NCBI RefSeq assembly: GCF_000385375.1
Contig: NZ_ARVV01000001.1
Coordinates: forward strand, 3,348,001-3,412,000
Direction of reading: 5' to 3'
DNA length: 64,000 nucleotides
Origin: Methyloversatilis discipulorum
GTDB lineage: Bacteria; Pseudomonadota; Gammaproteobacteria; Burkholderiales; Rhodocyclaceae
The position numbers were made by a program, and so were the translations under genes. The notes under the pieces were generated by a model, which worked only from the letters and a program-made list of their open reading frames with translations, was not told where the DNA came from and searched no databases. This document shows, piece after piece, positions 26,177-35,494 of the stretch (position 1 is its first letter; the number at the start of each line of letters is the position of its first letter).

Positions 26177-27585
26177 CACCAGCGTTCGAACAGCCGCGCT
26201 GCGCGCTCCTGCAGACGCGGCCACAGCGGTCGTCTGCGCCAGGTCTGCGCGTCGATCGCCTGCGACGCAGCGACGTCACGCTCGAACATGCGCGTCATCG
26301 CATCGCCAAAGTCCTCGCCGAACACCACCGCATTGACCTCGTTGTTGGCGACGAAACTGCGCCAGTCCATATTGCTGGAACCGACCGTGGACACCACGCC
26401 GTCGATGACCGCCGTCTTCGAGTGCAGCACCGCGTCCTGCAGTTCATGAATGCGCACGCCGGCGTCGAGCAGTTCCTGGTAATAGCTGCGGCCGGCATGC
26501 AGCACCGGCGAGAAGTCGCTGACCGACGGCAGTACCAGCTGCACGTCGACACCGCGCCGTGCAGCGTCGGCCAGCGCGTCGACCATGTCCTGGCCAGGCG
26601 CGAAATAGGCCATGGTCAGATGCACGCTGCGGCTGGCGGCGTCGATCGCGGTGAGCAGCAGCGTGTAGATGCGATTCTGTCCGTCGTCCGGCGACGACGG
26701 CACGATGCGCACCGCGTGCGGGCCTGCGGCCTTGCCGGCCGCCTGCTCGAGGGGCGGAGGAAGTGCCGGCTCGCAGCGCTGGTTGCGCCAGGTGTCGCGT
26801 ACCAGATCGTCGAGCGCCGCGGCGGCCGGGCCGCGCAGTTCGATCTGCGTATCGCGCCAGCCGTTCTGCTCCGGTGCGCGCGACTTCCTGCCGAACGAAC
26901 CGGAGGAATAGACCGCGCTGACGTTGATGCCGCCGGTATAGGCAACATCCCGATCAACCACCAGAATCTTGCGGTGATCGCGGTGAGTGATGTCCTGATA
27001 GCGGCGCTTGCGCAGCGGCGACAGCGGATTGAATTCGCAGACGGCGACGCCGGCCGCGCGCAGCACTTCGAAATAGTCGCCACTTGTGCCGAAGGAGCCG
27101 ACCGCGTCATGGATCAGCGCGACCGACACGCCCTCGGCACGCTTGCGCACCAGCAGCGCGGCGAGATCCTGCGCGATCTTCGCGTCATCGATGATGTAGC
27201 TTTCGAGCAGGATGGAGCTGCGCGCGCGCGCGATCGCGCCGAACATCGCATCGAAGGTGGCCGGCCCGTCGATCAGCAGGCGGGCGGCGTTGCCCGCGTA
27301 CAGGTCGACGTCACCGAACTCGGCCATCGCGGCGAGCTGGCGCTTCAGCGGCGAACCGGCACCCTCGCGGCCGATGCGCTCGACCAGTCGCGCACGCTGA
27401 TCGTGGTCGAGCCGTCCGCGCGGCCCGGTCACGTCCATCTTCGCAACCACCTGGCGTGCAGCCGGAGCCGGGCCTTCCGCCTTCGTCTGCAGCGTGCGCG
27501 CGGACGGCAGCGACGCCGCGCATCCGGCCGCGCAGATCGCCAGCGCCGCGAGCAGCGTCCGGCCGCGACGCCTCGACGCGCACAT
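26173..27585 (-). CDS. Phospholipase D-like lipoprotein (cardiolipin synthase type)
   Basis: The start at 27585 gives 470 residues with a lipoprotein signal (lipobox CAAGC near residue 21). The open frame extends 190 codons further upstream but without a signal or a ribosome site. Two HKD motifs are complete: HRKILVVD in the first half (about 210) and HSKTAVID in the second (about 395), followed by GSSNMDWRSF. This makes it a phospholipase D-superfamily enzyme like cardiolipin synthase ClsA/ClsC, though membrane-helix anchors of ClsA are missing. It should act on phospholipids from the periplasmic side. A 50-codon gene with a strong ribosome site precedes it by 8 bases. Confidence 0.87.
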   Translation of the reverse strand: MCASRRRGRTLLAALAICAAGCAASLPSARTLQTKAEGPAPAARQVVAKMDVTGPRGRLDHDQRARLVERIGREGAGSPLKRQLAAMAEFGDVDLYAGNAARLLIDGPATFDAMFGAIARARSSILLESYIIDDAKIAQDLAALLVRKRAEGVSVALIHDAVGSFGTSGDYFEVLRAAGVAVCEFNPLSPLRKRRYQDITHRDHRKILVVDRDVAYTGGINVSAVYSSGSFGRKSRAPEQNGWRDTQIELRGPAAAALDDLVRDTWRNQRCEPALPPPLEQAAGKAAGPHAVRIVPSSPDDGQNRIYTLLLTAIDAASRSVHLTMAYFAPGQDMVDALADAARRGVDVQLVLPSVSDFSPVLHAGRSYYQELLDAGVRIHELQDAVLHSKTAVIDGVVSTVGSSNMDWRSFVANNEVNAVVFGEDFGDAMTRMFERDVAASQAIDAQTWRRRPLWPRLQERAARLFERWW

Positions 27586-27593
27586 GACCGTGG

Positions 27594-27746
27594 TCAGCGC
27601 TGCAGCGGACAGGCGGCTGCAGGCAGTTGCAAGGACGGGATGAGGAAGGGCAGCGCGCATTCGCAGCCCCACAGCGCCTGCACATCGTCGCTGTCTGCAG
27701 CGGGGCGGAGCGTCGGCTGTTCGAGTTCGGTCGTCATGCTGTTCAT
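27594..27746 (-). CDS. Small protein (50 aa) upstream of the phospholipase D-like gene
   Basis: This is a 50-codon open frame with a near-ideal ribosome-binding site (ggaggagat, 5 bases before the ATG at 27746). The product begins MNSMTTELEQPTLRPAAD, contains two cysteines in GCEC and ends in a mildly hydrophobic proline-rich stretch. Its stop is 8 bases before the next start, whose own ribosome site is poor, so it may act by translational coupling. I know no family for it. The main doubt is that the evidence is one good ribosome site. Confidence 0.5.
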   Translation of the reverse strand: MNSMTTELEQPTLRPAADSDDVQALWGCECALPFLIPSLQLPAAACPLQR

Positions 27747-27938
27747 CGGCGATCTCCTCCAGAAGCGATTCGACAGCGGCCGCGTTGCCGCGTCGTGCAG
27801 CCACTGTACGGAGCGCGGGCGCCGCATCGTGTCGGCGGAGACCGGGCCGCGTGTAGGAATTCATCCCGGTCCGCGTACGCAACCGTCGTTCGCTGGGACA
27901 ATCGAGGAACTCCCCTGCGCAAGTTCCGCCCCACTGCC

Positions 27939-29393
27939 ATGCTGCTGAACGATTCAACGCTGCTGCACACCCACTGCCTGATCGCTGGCGTCTGGACGCA
28001 CGCCGACGACGAAGGCGTGATCGAAGTACGCAATCCGGCGAGCGGCGCGCTGCTTGCGACCGTGCCGCGCTGCGGTGTCGCGGAAACACGCCGCGCCATC
28101 GACGCCGCCCACGGCGCCCTGCCGGCCTGGCGCGCGCTCGGCGCACACGAGCGCGCACACCGGCTGCGTGCGTGGTTCGCGCTGATCAACCAGCACGCGG
28201 ACGATCTTGCGCGGCTGATCACCGCCGAGGGCGGCAAGCCGCTGAACGAGGCGCGTGGCGAAGTGCGCTACGGCGCCTCCTTCGTCGAGTGGTTCGCCGA
28301 GGAGGCGAAACGCACTTACGGTGAGACCATCCCGTCGCCGGATCCCGGCCAGCGTCTGCTGGTGATCAAGCAGCCGGTCGGCGTCTGCGCAGCGATCACG
28401 CCGTGGAACTTCCCGCTCGCCATGGTCACGCGCAAGGCAGCGCCGGCGTTGGCTGCCGGCTGCACCGTGGTGCTCAAGCCTGCCGAAGCGACGCCGCTGA
28501 CTGCGCTGGCGCTGGCCGATCTGGCGCTGCGCGCCGGCATCCCGCCCGGCGTGCTCAATGTGCTCACCGGCGAGCCGGCCGACATCGGCGGCGAGCTGTG
28601 CGCGCATCCCCGGGTGCGCAAACTGTCCTTCACCGGATCGACCGCCGTCGGGCGTCTGCTGATGACGCAGTGCGCGCCGACGCTGAAGAGACTGTCACTC
28701 GAACTGGGCGGCAATGCGCCCTTCATCGTGTTCGACGACGCCGACCTCGAACTCGCTGTCGACGCGGCCATCGCCGCCAAGTACCGCAACAGCGGCCAGA
28801 CCTGCGTCTGCGTGAACCGCTTCATCGTGCAGTCGGGCATACACGACGCGTTCGCCGCCCAACTGGCGGCGCGGACGGCGCAGCTGAAGGTCGGCGATGG
28901 CATGGAGGACGGCGTTCAGCAGGGCCCGCTGATCAATGCGGCCGCGCTCAGCCGGGTCGAGGAACAGGTGGCCGACGCCATCGCGCGCGGCGCCACCGCA
29001 CTGTGCGGCGGACGCCGTCACGCGCTCGGCGGCAACTTCTTCGAACCGTCGGTGCTGGTCGGCGCCCGGCCCGACATGGTGCTGGCGCACGAGGAAACCT
29101 TCGGGCCGCTGGCGCCGGTGTTCCGCTTCGACAGCGAGGACGAGGCGATCGCGCTCGCCAACGACACCGAATCCGGTCTCGCCGGCTATTTCTTCACGCG
29201 CGACATCGACCGCGCCTGGCGCGTTGCCGAAGCACTGGAGTGCGGCATGGTGGGCATCAACACCGGCCGGCTGTCGAACGAGGTGGCGCCGTTCGGCGGC
29301 ATCAAGCAGTCCGGCTTCGGTCGAGAAGGTTCTCGCTATGGCATCGAGGAATACCTGGACATCAAGTACCTGTGCTTCGGCAAAGGCCGTTGA
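27939..29393 (+). CDS. gabD: Succinate-semialdehyde dehydrogenase [NADP+]
   Basis: This 484-residue aldehyde dehydrogenase is very similar in plan to E. coli GabD (482 residues). It begins MLLNDSTLLHTHCLIAG, has ITPWNFPLAMVTRK for cofactor binding, LELGGNAPF with catalytic Glu255, and NSGQTCVCVNR with nucleophile Cys289. The C-terminus (PFGGIKQSGFGREGSRYGIE) is also GabD-like. It oxidises succinate semialdehyde to succinate, the last step of 4-aminobutyrate breakdown; relatives also take glutarate semialdehyde. No gabT transaminase is adjacent. It is divergent from the phospholipase D-like operon. Confidence 0.92.
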   Translation: MLLNDSTLLHTHCLIAGVWTHADDEGVIEVRNPASGALLATVPRCGVAETRRAIDAAHGALPAWRALGAHERAHRLRAWFALINQHADDLARLITAEGGKPLNEARGEVRYGASFVEWFAEEAKRTYGETIPSPDPGQRLLVIKQPVGVCAAITPWNFPLAMVTRKAAPALAAGCTVVLKPAEATPLTALALADLALRAGIPPGVLNVLTGEPADIGGELCAHPRVRKLSFTGSTAVGRLLMTQCAPTLKRLSLELGGNAPFIVFDDADLELAVDAAIAAKYRNSGQTCVCVNRFIVQSGIHDAFAAQLAARTAQLKVGDGMEDGVQQGPLINAAALSRVEEQVADAIARGATALCGGRRHALGGNFFEPSVLVGARPDMVLAHEETFGPLAPVFRFDSEDEAIALANDTESGLAGYFFTRDIDRAWRVAEALECGMVGINTGRLSNEVAPFGGIKQSGFGREGSRYGIEEYLDIKYLCFGKGR

Positions 29394-29400
29394 GCGCGGA

Positions 29401-29601
29401 TCAAACCGCGTCGTAACCGGCCGCCTCGACCGTCTCCAGCAGCCGCTCACGCGGGAGCGCCGCGTCGTGCTCGATCTCCGCGTCGCCGTGTTCGAAATGC
29501 ACGGTCACGCGCCCTACCCCGGGCAACGCGGCGAGCGTGGCTTCGAGGCCCGCCACGCATTTCCTGCAACGCATGCCGACGATGCGGATGCGCGTGCGCA
29601 C
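29401..29601 (-). CDS. Heavy-metal-associated (HMA) domain protein
   Basis: I prefer the GTG start at 29601, which has gagg 6 bases upstream and gives 66 residues; an ATG at 29652 is possible but would overlap the preceding gene by 44 bases. The protein is a single HMA domain with the metal site GMRCRKC. It looks like a CopZ-type copper chaperone or a mercury-binding relative; the spacing CRKC is less usual than CxxC with small residues. No copper ATPase is nearby. It is directly downstream of the queuosine-precursor transporter gene and converges on gabD. Confidence 0.8.
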   Translation of the reverse strand: MRTRIRIVGMRCRKCVAGLEATLAALPGVGRVTVHFEHGDAEIEHDAALPRERLLETVEAAGYDAV

Positions 29602-29608
29602 GGTTGCC

Positions 29609-30310
29609 TCAGCCGCGCAGCGAGAAGGGGTTGAAGTCGGTATCGCGGTCATAGTAGTCCTCGTTCTCGGCCCGCTTCAGCCAGGCAACGATGCGATAGG
29701 TGAGCGGCGTGAAGGCGACTTCGACCCCGACCTTGGCGACGAACTGCGCCAGCATGACCGCGGGCAGCTGTTCGTCCGGAATGATGCCGGTGCCCCAGAA
29801 GGCGAGCGGGTAGAACAGCAGCGAATCGACGCCTTCGCCGAACAGCGTCGACCCTATCGTGCGCATCCACAGCCGGCGCCCGGCCATCCACAGCTTCATC
29901 TTGGCCAGCACGAAGGAATTGACGAACTCGCCGCAGCAAAAGGCGATCAGCGACGCGATGGACACGCGCCAGGCCGAACCGAAGGCGACTTCGTACGCCT
30001 GCTGGTTGTGCCAGAACGGCGCTGGCGGCAGCGCCACCACCACCGCCGCCATCGTCGAGGCGAAGGCCAGCGCGGCAAAGCCGGTCCAGATGACGCGACG
30101 CGAACGCGCGTAGCCATAGACCTCGGTCAGGATGTCGCCGAACACATAGCTGATCGGAAAGAACAGCACGCCGGCACCGAAGGTGAGCGTGCCGAGCAGT
30201 GGCGCGTCGACCTGCGCGATCTTGGCCGGGCCGATCAGGTTGGAACAGACGAGCACGGTCACGAAGGCGACCATGACCCAGTCGTAGTAGCGGTATTGAC
30301 GTGCGGTCAC
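29609..30310 (-). CDS. yhhQ: Queuosine precursor transporter (VUT family)
   Basis: This 233-residue membrane protein has six hydrophobic segments. It matches the YhhQ/VUT family: VCSNLIGPAKI near residue 25, GVLFFPISYVFGDILTEVYGY at about 47-67, and CGEFVNSFVLAKMK further on. In E. coli YhhQ imports 7-cyano-7-deazaguanine and related queuosine precursors. No queuosine synthesis gene is adjacent. The downstream HMA gene follows after 7 bases. Confidence 0.9.
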   Translation of the reverse strand: MTARQYRYYDWVMVAFVTVLVCSNLIGPAKIAQVDAPLLGTLTFGAGVLFFPISYVFGDILTEVYGYARSRRVIWTGFAALAFASTMAAVVVALPPAPFWHNQQAYEVAFGSAWRVSIASLIAFCCGEFVNSFVLAKMKLWMAGRRLWMRTIGSTLFGEGVDSLLFYPLAFWGTGIIPDEQLPAVMLAQFVAKVGVEVAFTPLTYRIVAWLKRAENEDYYDRDTDFNPFSLRG

Positions 30311-30384
30311 GTGCGCGGCCCGATGAATGCAGACCGCGATTGTGCATCGCCACAGGCGGTCCGTCAGCCCGGACCGCCCAGGAC

Positions 30385-30732
30385 TCAGACGCTTTCGAGG
30401 AAGCCCAGGTGGAAGGCCGACACGCGGTCGAGGCCGATGCGACAGACGACCGATTCATTGGCCGGCACCGGGTCCTGCCCCGGCGTGAAGTACATCGCGT
30501 CACGCAGATGGATGAAGGCGCGCGCTCCGTCGTCGGTCGGCGAGCCCGCCGCCAGCGCATCCTTGATGCCCTGTTCGATCGACGACGTCAGGACGTGGTG
30601 CTGCATGTACTGCGCCCGGCTGATGACGAAACCGGAGATGAGGAAGCCGTCGACCACGAGCGTGACCGCCGTTTCAAGCTGATTCTCGGATTCGGCGAAC
30701 TTGACGATGAGTTCGAGTATCGGGTCTTGCAT
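30385..30732 (-). CDS. GvpU-like small protein
   Basis: The ATG at 30732 is preceded by ggaggagcagacc, a strong ribosome site, and gives 115 residues; a start 9 codons earlier is less likely. The sequence begins MQDPILELIVKFAES and contains TAVTLVVDGFLISGFVISRAQYM. The pattern of beta strands around a glycine turn resembles gas-vesicle accessory protein GvpU. There is no gas-vesicle cluster in the window, so the protein may have another role. The identification is by eye only. Confidence 0.55.
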   Translation of the reverse strand: MQDPILELIVKFAESENQLETAVTLVVDGFLISGFVISRAQYMQHHVLTSSIEQGIKDALAAGSPTDDGARAFIHLRDAMYFTPGQDPVPANESVVCRIGLDRVSAFHLGFLESV

Positions 30733-30825
30733 GGTCTGCTCCTCCGTATCGATGAGCACAAGCCGCAGGCGTCGGCTCGCTCAGCGCGACAGCCTACGCC
30801 TGTTTGGCTCTGGTCGCCGATACGG

Positions 30826-31860
30826 TCAAGCGGCCGCCGTACGCCGCACCGCGACGATGAGCACGCAGGCTCCGGCGAGCAGCATCCAGACGGTCGCCGG
30901 CTCGGGAACGGCCGGCAGCGGCGCGGTGCCCGGGAACAGACCTGAGGACGAGTAGGCGACCACGTCGTCGGCCGCGCTGAAGCGCGCCAGCAGCGTGTTG
31001 CCGAAGTCGGCGGACACAGCCGTATTGCTCAGCGACGCATCCAGTTCGGCCACGCTCTGCATCATGACCAGCCACTCGAAGGTGTCCGGCGCATCGAAGG
31101 AGACGTCGATCACCGTGGGTGTTTCGCTGTTCGGCACGTAGACGTCGACCGGCGCCATCGAATCGAGGTAGTCCTGGCGTTGGGCTGTTACGGCGTCGAG
31201 AAACAGTGCGCCTGAGGTGGTGATCTCCAGGCCCTGGATCTGCGCATACAGCGTGTTTGCCGTGTTGAAGTCCATGTTCTGCAACGCGTCGTCGTACTGG
31301 CGCCACAGATCCAGCGCGCCGGTCCGGTAGGCGCCGAAGAAGAAGCCGGTGGACAGCTGGCTGTAGCCCTCACCCGCCACGAAGGGTCCGCTGACGGTGA
31401 TTTCGCCGGTCAGGTCGAAGGAGAAGGTCACCGTGCCGCCGCCGATCGACGAGAACGGACTGCCGTCACCGAGTGCCAGCGTGAAGCGGTCGCCCATCCA
31501 AGCCGAGGCGCGACTGTAGAGCGTACCCGTACCGGGCGCCAGATCGGGGCCACTGACCTGCGCGCCGAAAGCGGCTCTCGCAACCGTCGCGAGGCGACCG
31601 GCGGCGAGTTCGCTCTCGGCGCTGCGCGAAACATCGGCGACCTTGTCGGTGATGGTGAAGGGATCGGAGTTGTAGCCGACCAAGCCCTGGTAGCTGGTGG
31701 CCGCGGCACTGTAGCCGCCGCCGAGATCCACTGTGCGATCCGCCGCCTGCGGGCCGCTTCCATCGACCGCCACGCCCGAGTACGTCTCCGTCGCAGCTGG
31801 GCTCGTTGTCGCGAACAGCCCGCACAGGACCGCACACAGCAGATGAGTTTTCGTCCTCAC
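30826..31860 (-). CDS. PEP-CTERM sorting domain protein
   Basis: The GTG at 31860 has an excellent ribosome site (aggaggtgccga) and starts 344 residues with a signal peptide (cleavage near residue 23, after SPAA). The C-terminus has a complete PEP-CTERM tail: VPEPATVWMLLAGACVLIVAV followed by RRTAAA. Such tails are cut by exosortase EpsH/XrtA and are linked to exopolysaccharide. The body is low in cysteine and rich in Gly, Ala, Ser and Thr, typical of surface proteins. No exosortase gene is in the window. A start 17 codons upstream is open but has no signal peptide at its N-terminus. Confidence 0.88.
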   Translation of the reverse strand: MRTKTHLLCAVLCGLFATTSPAATETYSGVAVDGSGPQAADRTVDLGGGYSAAATSYQGLVGYNSDPFTITDKVADVSRSAESELAAGRLATVARAAFGAQVSGPDLAPGTGTLYSRASAWMGDRFTLALGDGSPFSSIGGGTVTFSFDLTGEITVSGPFVAGEGYSQLSTGFFFGAYRTGALDLWRQYDDALQNMDFNTANTLYAQIQGLEITTSGALFLDAVTAQRQDYLDSMAPVDVYVPNSETPTVIDVSFDAPDTFEWLVMMQSVAELDASLSNTAVSADFGNTLLARFSAADDVVAYSSSGLFPGTAPLPAVPEPATVWMLLAGACVLIVAVRRTAAA

Positions 31861-32045
31861 TCGGCACCTCCTCACGATAGGGAATTCGATTGCACACGAA
31901 GCACGGTGCAACGCGCGGACGGCACAGCAAGATCCGAACCCGACCTGAAAAATCGACTTGAATTCAATAACCTGCGCTCCCGCACTCTCGTCCCCGTCAG
32001 TTCTCTGTAAAGCTCACCGACACTGCACTGCGACGTGACAGGGAC

Positions 32046-32083
32046 AAAAAAACCGCGTGCCGCTCTCGCGGACACGCGGTTTT
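32046..32083. terminator. Possible bidirectional terminator hairpin
   Basis: An 11-bp perfect stem (aaaaccgcgtg / cacgcggtttt) encloses a 13-base loop that can itself pair (ccgc/gcgg). A-rich and T-rich ends lie on the two sides, so it could stop transcription in both directions. It sits in the spacer upstream of the PEP-CTERM gene. Confidence 0.55.
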
Positions 32084-32302
32084 GCCGGCGGTGGAACAGA
32101 GTCAGCTCTTCCAGTGGAAACTTGGCTGCGACCCCGATTACCTCCGCATTCGCATCTCCATGGGTGTTGTTCAGGCAACCGTCCGGGCTGACGGCAGCGG
32201 CACATTGTGTGCCCACCACCATGGGGTCGGCGATTCTGTTCTACCCTGACCCGAGACGGACGCAGGGCCCCAGGCCGCAGCGGGACGTCACGCTGCGCTA
32301 CA

Positions 32303-32333
32303 AATAAAAAAGGCGGGCAACAGGGCCCGCCTT
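32303..32333 (-). terminator. Rho-independent terminator after pntB
   Basis: Read on the minus strand, aaggcgggc and gcccgcctt form a 9-bp perfect stem around a 6-base loop, followed by a TTTTTATT tract. It lies 42 bases after the pntB stop. A second perfect 10-bp stem (gtcgggccgg / ccggcccgac, 32339-32363) lies between the stop and this terminator. Confidence 0.88.
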
Positions 32334-32374
32334 GGCACGTCGGGCCGGGCCTTCCGGCCCGACACCGTGTCCGA

Positions 32375-33793
32375 TCAACTCTTGAGCGCCACCAGGATCT
32401 CGTCGAGCATCTTCTTGGCGTCGCCGAACAGCATGCGGTTGTTGTCCTTGTAGAACAGCGGGTTGTCCACGCCCGCGTAGCCGCTGGCCATGGAGCGCTT
32501 CATGACGATGCTGGTGCGGGCCTTCCAGACTTCGAGCACCGGCATGCCGGCGATCGGACTGGTCGGATCGTCCTGCGCGGCCGGGTTGACGATGTCGTTG
32601 GCGCCAATGACCATGGCCACGTCGGTGTCCGGGAAGTCCTCGTTGAGTTCGTCCATCTCGAAGACGATGTCGTAGGGCACCTTGGCTTCGGCCAGCAGCA
32701 CGTTCATGTGGCCTGGCATGCGGCCGGCCACCGGGTGGATGCCGAAGCGCACGTTCACGCCCTTCTCGCGCAGGGTGCGGGTGATCTCGAACACCGTGTG
32801 CTGGGCCTGCGCGACGGCCATGCCGTAGCCGGGAACGATGATCACGTTCTTGGCCTCGCGCAGCATCTCGGCGGTCTCGGTGGCGCTGACGGGCGTCACC
32901 TCGCCCTGAGGCTCGGCGGCAGCGCCGTCGGCCTTGGCGGCCGGCTTGCCTGCGCCGCTGCCGAAGCCACCGGCGATCACGCTGATGAAGTTGCGGTTCA
33001 TCGCGTTGCACATGATGTAGGACAGGATGGCGCCCGATGAGCCGACCAGCGCACCGGTGACGATCAGCAGGTCGTTGCTGAGCATGAAGCCGGTGGCGGC
33101 TGCCGCCCAGCCCGAATAGCTGTTGAGCATGGACACGACCACCGGCATGTCGGCGCCGCCGATGGCCATGACCATGTGCACGCCGAACAGCAGCGCGATC
33201 ACCGTCATCACGATCAGCGGCGTCATGCCGCTCTGCACGTCGTGCGCGTTCAGGAAAACCCGGCCGAACCCGATCACCACCAGCAGCGCGATCAGGTTGA
33301 GCCAGTGACGCGCAGGCAGCAGCAGGGGCTTGCCGCCGATCTTTCCGTTGAGCTTTCCGAAGGCAATCAGCGAACCTGAGAAGGTGACCGCACCGATGAG
33401 GATGCCCACGTAGATTTCGACTTCATGGATGGCTTTCTCGACACCTTCGAGTTGCAGCGAGGTGTCGACATAGCTGGCGAAGCCGACCAGGCAAGCGGCC
33501 AGACCGACCAGGCTGTGCATCAGCGCGACCAGCTCGGGCATCTGGGTCATCTTGACCGTTTTCGCGGCGTACAGGCCGATGCTGCCGCCCACCACCAGCG
33601 CGCCGACGATCCAGGGAATGCCGGCGGGTGAAACGCGCGGCCCGAAGACCGTGGCGAGCACAGCCAGCGCCATGCCGACCATGCCGTACAGGTTGCCGCG
33701 GCGCGATGATTCGGGGTTGGACAGGCCGCCAAGACTGAGGATGAACAGGATGGCGGCTCCGAGGTAGGCCACCGTGGCAAGGCTTTGGGACAT
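32375..33793 (-). CDS. pntB: NAD(P) transhydrogenase, beta subunit
   Basis: This 472-residue membrane protein of the PntB family (E. coli 462) has about nine helices in the first 260 residues ([43 protein letters not shown]). It then has an NADP-binding domain III from about 290 ([64 protein letters not shown]). It couples proton entry to hydride transfer from NADH to NADP. It follows pntA by 66 bases. Confidence 0.96.
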   Translation of the reverse strand: MSQSLATVAYLGAAILFILSLGGLSNPESSRRGNLYGMVGMALAVLATVFGPRVSPAGIPWIVGALVVGGSIGLYAAKTVKMTQMPELVALMHSLVGLAACLVGFASYVDTSLQLEGVEKAIHEVEIYVGILIGAVTFSGSLIAFGKLNGKIGGKPLLLPARHWLNLIALLVVIGFGRVFLNAHDVQSGMTPLIVMTVIALLFGVHMVMAIGGADMPVVVSMLNSYSGWAAAATGFMLSNDLLIVTGALVGSSGAILSYIMCNAMNRNFISVIAGGFGSGAGKPAAKADGAAAEPQGEVTPVSATETAEMLREAKNVIIVPGYGMAVAQAQHTVFEITRTLREKGVNVRFGIHPVAGRMPGHMNVLLAEAKVPYDIVFEMDELNEDFPDTDVAMVIGANDIVNPAAQDDPTSPIAGMPVLEVWKARTSIVMKRSMASGYAGVDNPLFYKDNNRMLFGDAKKMLDEILVALKS

Positions 33794-33859
33794 GGGTGTC
33801 TCGTCTCTTTCTTGTCTTGATCGGTCGGGGACGGAGCCGAAGGTCCGTCCCCGGGGTCC

Positions 33860-35494
33860 TTACTTCTGGAACATCGCCAGCATGCGGCGCGTCACGGCAA
33901 AGCCGCCGAACATGTTGATCGCGGTCAGCACGATGCCGGCGAAGGCGAGCCAGAGGATGAGCTGGTCCGGTCGACCGTTCGCACCGGCATCGGGCGGCGC
34001 GATCTGGATCAGCGCACCGATGACGATGATGCTGGAGATGGCGTTGGTCACGCTCATCAGCGGCGTGTGCAGCGCGGGCGTGACGTTCCAGACGACCATG
34101 TAGCCGATGAAGCAGGCCAGCACGAACACCGTGAAGTGGCCCAGGAACGCGGCCGGCGCGAACGAACCGATGGCCCCGAACACCAGAGCCCCCAGGGCGA
34201 AGATGATGGCCAGCGTCTTGGCGGGCATCGGGCCGCCGGGGCCGTGCCCATGACCGCTCTTCTTTTCAACCGCTGCCGCGGCCGGCTTGGGCGCGGGCTT
34301 CGGAGCGGCGGCGATGGGCGGTGCCGGCCAGGTGATCTCGCCGTCCTTGATCACGGTCAGACCACGGATTGCATCGTCGTCCATGTTGACGTTGATGACA
34401 CCGTCCTTGGTCTTGCACAGCTCTTCGGTCAGGCGGAACAGGTTGGTGCCATAAAGCGTGGACGACTGGCGTGCCATGCGTGAGGCCAGGTCGGTGAAGC
34501 CGACGATGGTCACGCCGTGCTTGACGACGGCCTTGCCGGGCTCGGTCAGTTCGCAGTTGCCGCCCTGCTCCGCCGCCATGTCGACGATCACGCTGCCGGG
34601 CTTCATGCTCTTGACCATCTCGGCCGTGATCAGGCGCGGCGCGGGTTTGCCGGGGATCAGCGCGGTCGTGATGATGATGTCGCACTCCTTGGCCTGCTGC
34701 GCGTACATTTCGCGCTGCGCGGCCTGGAAGCCTTCGCTCATGACTTTGGCGTAGCCGCCACCGCCCGAGCCCTCTTCCTCGTAATCGACCTTGACGAACT
34801 CGCCACCCAGCGAGACGACCTGGTCGGCCACCTCGGCGCGGGTGTCGTTGGCGCGCACGATGGCGCCCAGGCTGGCCGCCGCACCAATGGCGGCCAGGCC
34901 GGCCACACCGGCACCGGCAATGAACACCTTGGCCGGCGGCACCTTGCCCGCGGCGGTGATCTGGCCATTGAAGAAGCGCCCGAAGGCATTGGCCGCCTCG
35001 ACCACCGCGCGGTAGCCACTGACGCCGGCCATGGAGGTCAGCGCGTCCATCTTCTGCGCGCGGCTGAGCGTGCGCGGCAGCGCGTCGATGGCCAGCACGG
35101 TGACCTTTTTCGCCGCCAGCTGCTGCATCAACTCCGGGTTCTGCGCCGGCCAGACGAAGCCGATCAGGGTCTGCCCTTCGTGCATCAGCGCCACCTCGTC
35201 GGCGGTCGGCGGACGCACCTTGAACACGATGTCGGCGCTGCTCCACAGCTCGGTCGCAGAGCCGGCGATGCTGGCGCCCGCTTCGCGGTAGGCGTCATCG
35301 GACAGGTCGGCCAGATCACCCGCGCCGGTCTCCACGACGACGCCAAAACCCAGCTTGGCCAGTTTGGTCACCACGTCTGGCACGGTGGCCACGCGCTTTT
35401 CGCCCGGGAAGATCTCTCGGGGGACGCCGATGCGCTGCGGCGTGGGGGCTGCCGCGCTGGCCGCGGCGTTGTCGTTCGATGCGCCAGAACTCAT
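33860..35494 (-). CDS. pntA: NAD(P) transhydrogenase, alpha subunit
   Basis: This 544-residue protein (E. coli PntA 510) contains domain I for NAD binding (about 20-390; [20 protein letters not shown] and [17 protein letters not shown]) and, after a Pro/Ala/Lys-rich linker (about 400-435), a membrane part with four helices ([19 protein letters not shown] and on). The extra length lies in an Ala/Ser-rich N-terminal extension and the linker. The undivided form matches E. coli rather than the split PntAA/PntAB of alphaproteobacteria. The ribosome site is gagga, 8 bases before the ATG. It is upstream of pntB. Confidence 0.95.
   Translation of the reverse strand: MSSGASNDNAAASAAAPTPQRIGVPREIFPGEKRVATVPDVVTKLAKLGFGVVVETGAGDLADLSDDAYREAGASIAGSATELWSSADIVFKVRPPTADEVALMHEGQTLIGFVWPAQNPELMQQLAAKKVTVLAIDALPRTLSRAQKMDALTSMAGVSGYRAVVEAANAFGRFFNGQITAAGKVPPAKVFIAGAGVAGLAAIGAAASLGAIVRANDTRAEVADQVVSLGGEFVKVDYEEEGSGGGGYAKVMSEGFQAAQREMYAQQAKECDIIITTALIPGKPAPRLITAEMVKSMKPGSVIVDMAAEQGGNCELTEPGKAVVKHGVTIVGFTDLASRMARQSSTLYGTNLFRLTEELCKTKDGVINVNMDDDAIRGLTVIKDGEITWPAPPIAAAPKPAPKPAAAAVEKKSGHGHGPGGPMPAKTLAIIFALGALVFGAIGSFAPAAFLGHFTVFVLACFIGYMVVWNVTPALHTPLMSVTNAISSIIVIGALIQIAPPDAGANGRPDQLILWLAFAGIVLTAINMFGGFAVTRRMLAMFQK

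Larger units (their letters stand above)
31861..32374. other. 514-bp non-coding region between the PEP-CTERM gene and pntB
   Basis: I see no gene. The left part should hold the promoter of the PEP-CTERM gene; on the minus strand it includes gtgtcggtgagctttacag about 150 bp upstream of the start. The right part has three hairpins, at 32046-32083, 32303-32333 and 32339-32363, of which at least the second is a terminator for pntB. Confidence 0.6.
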
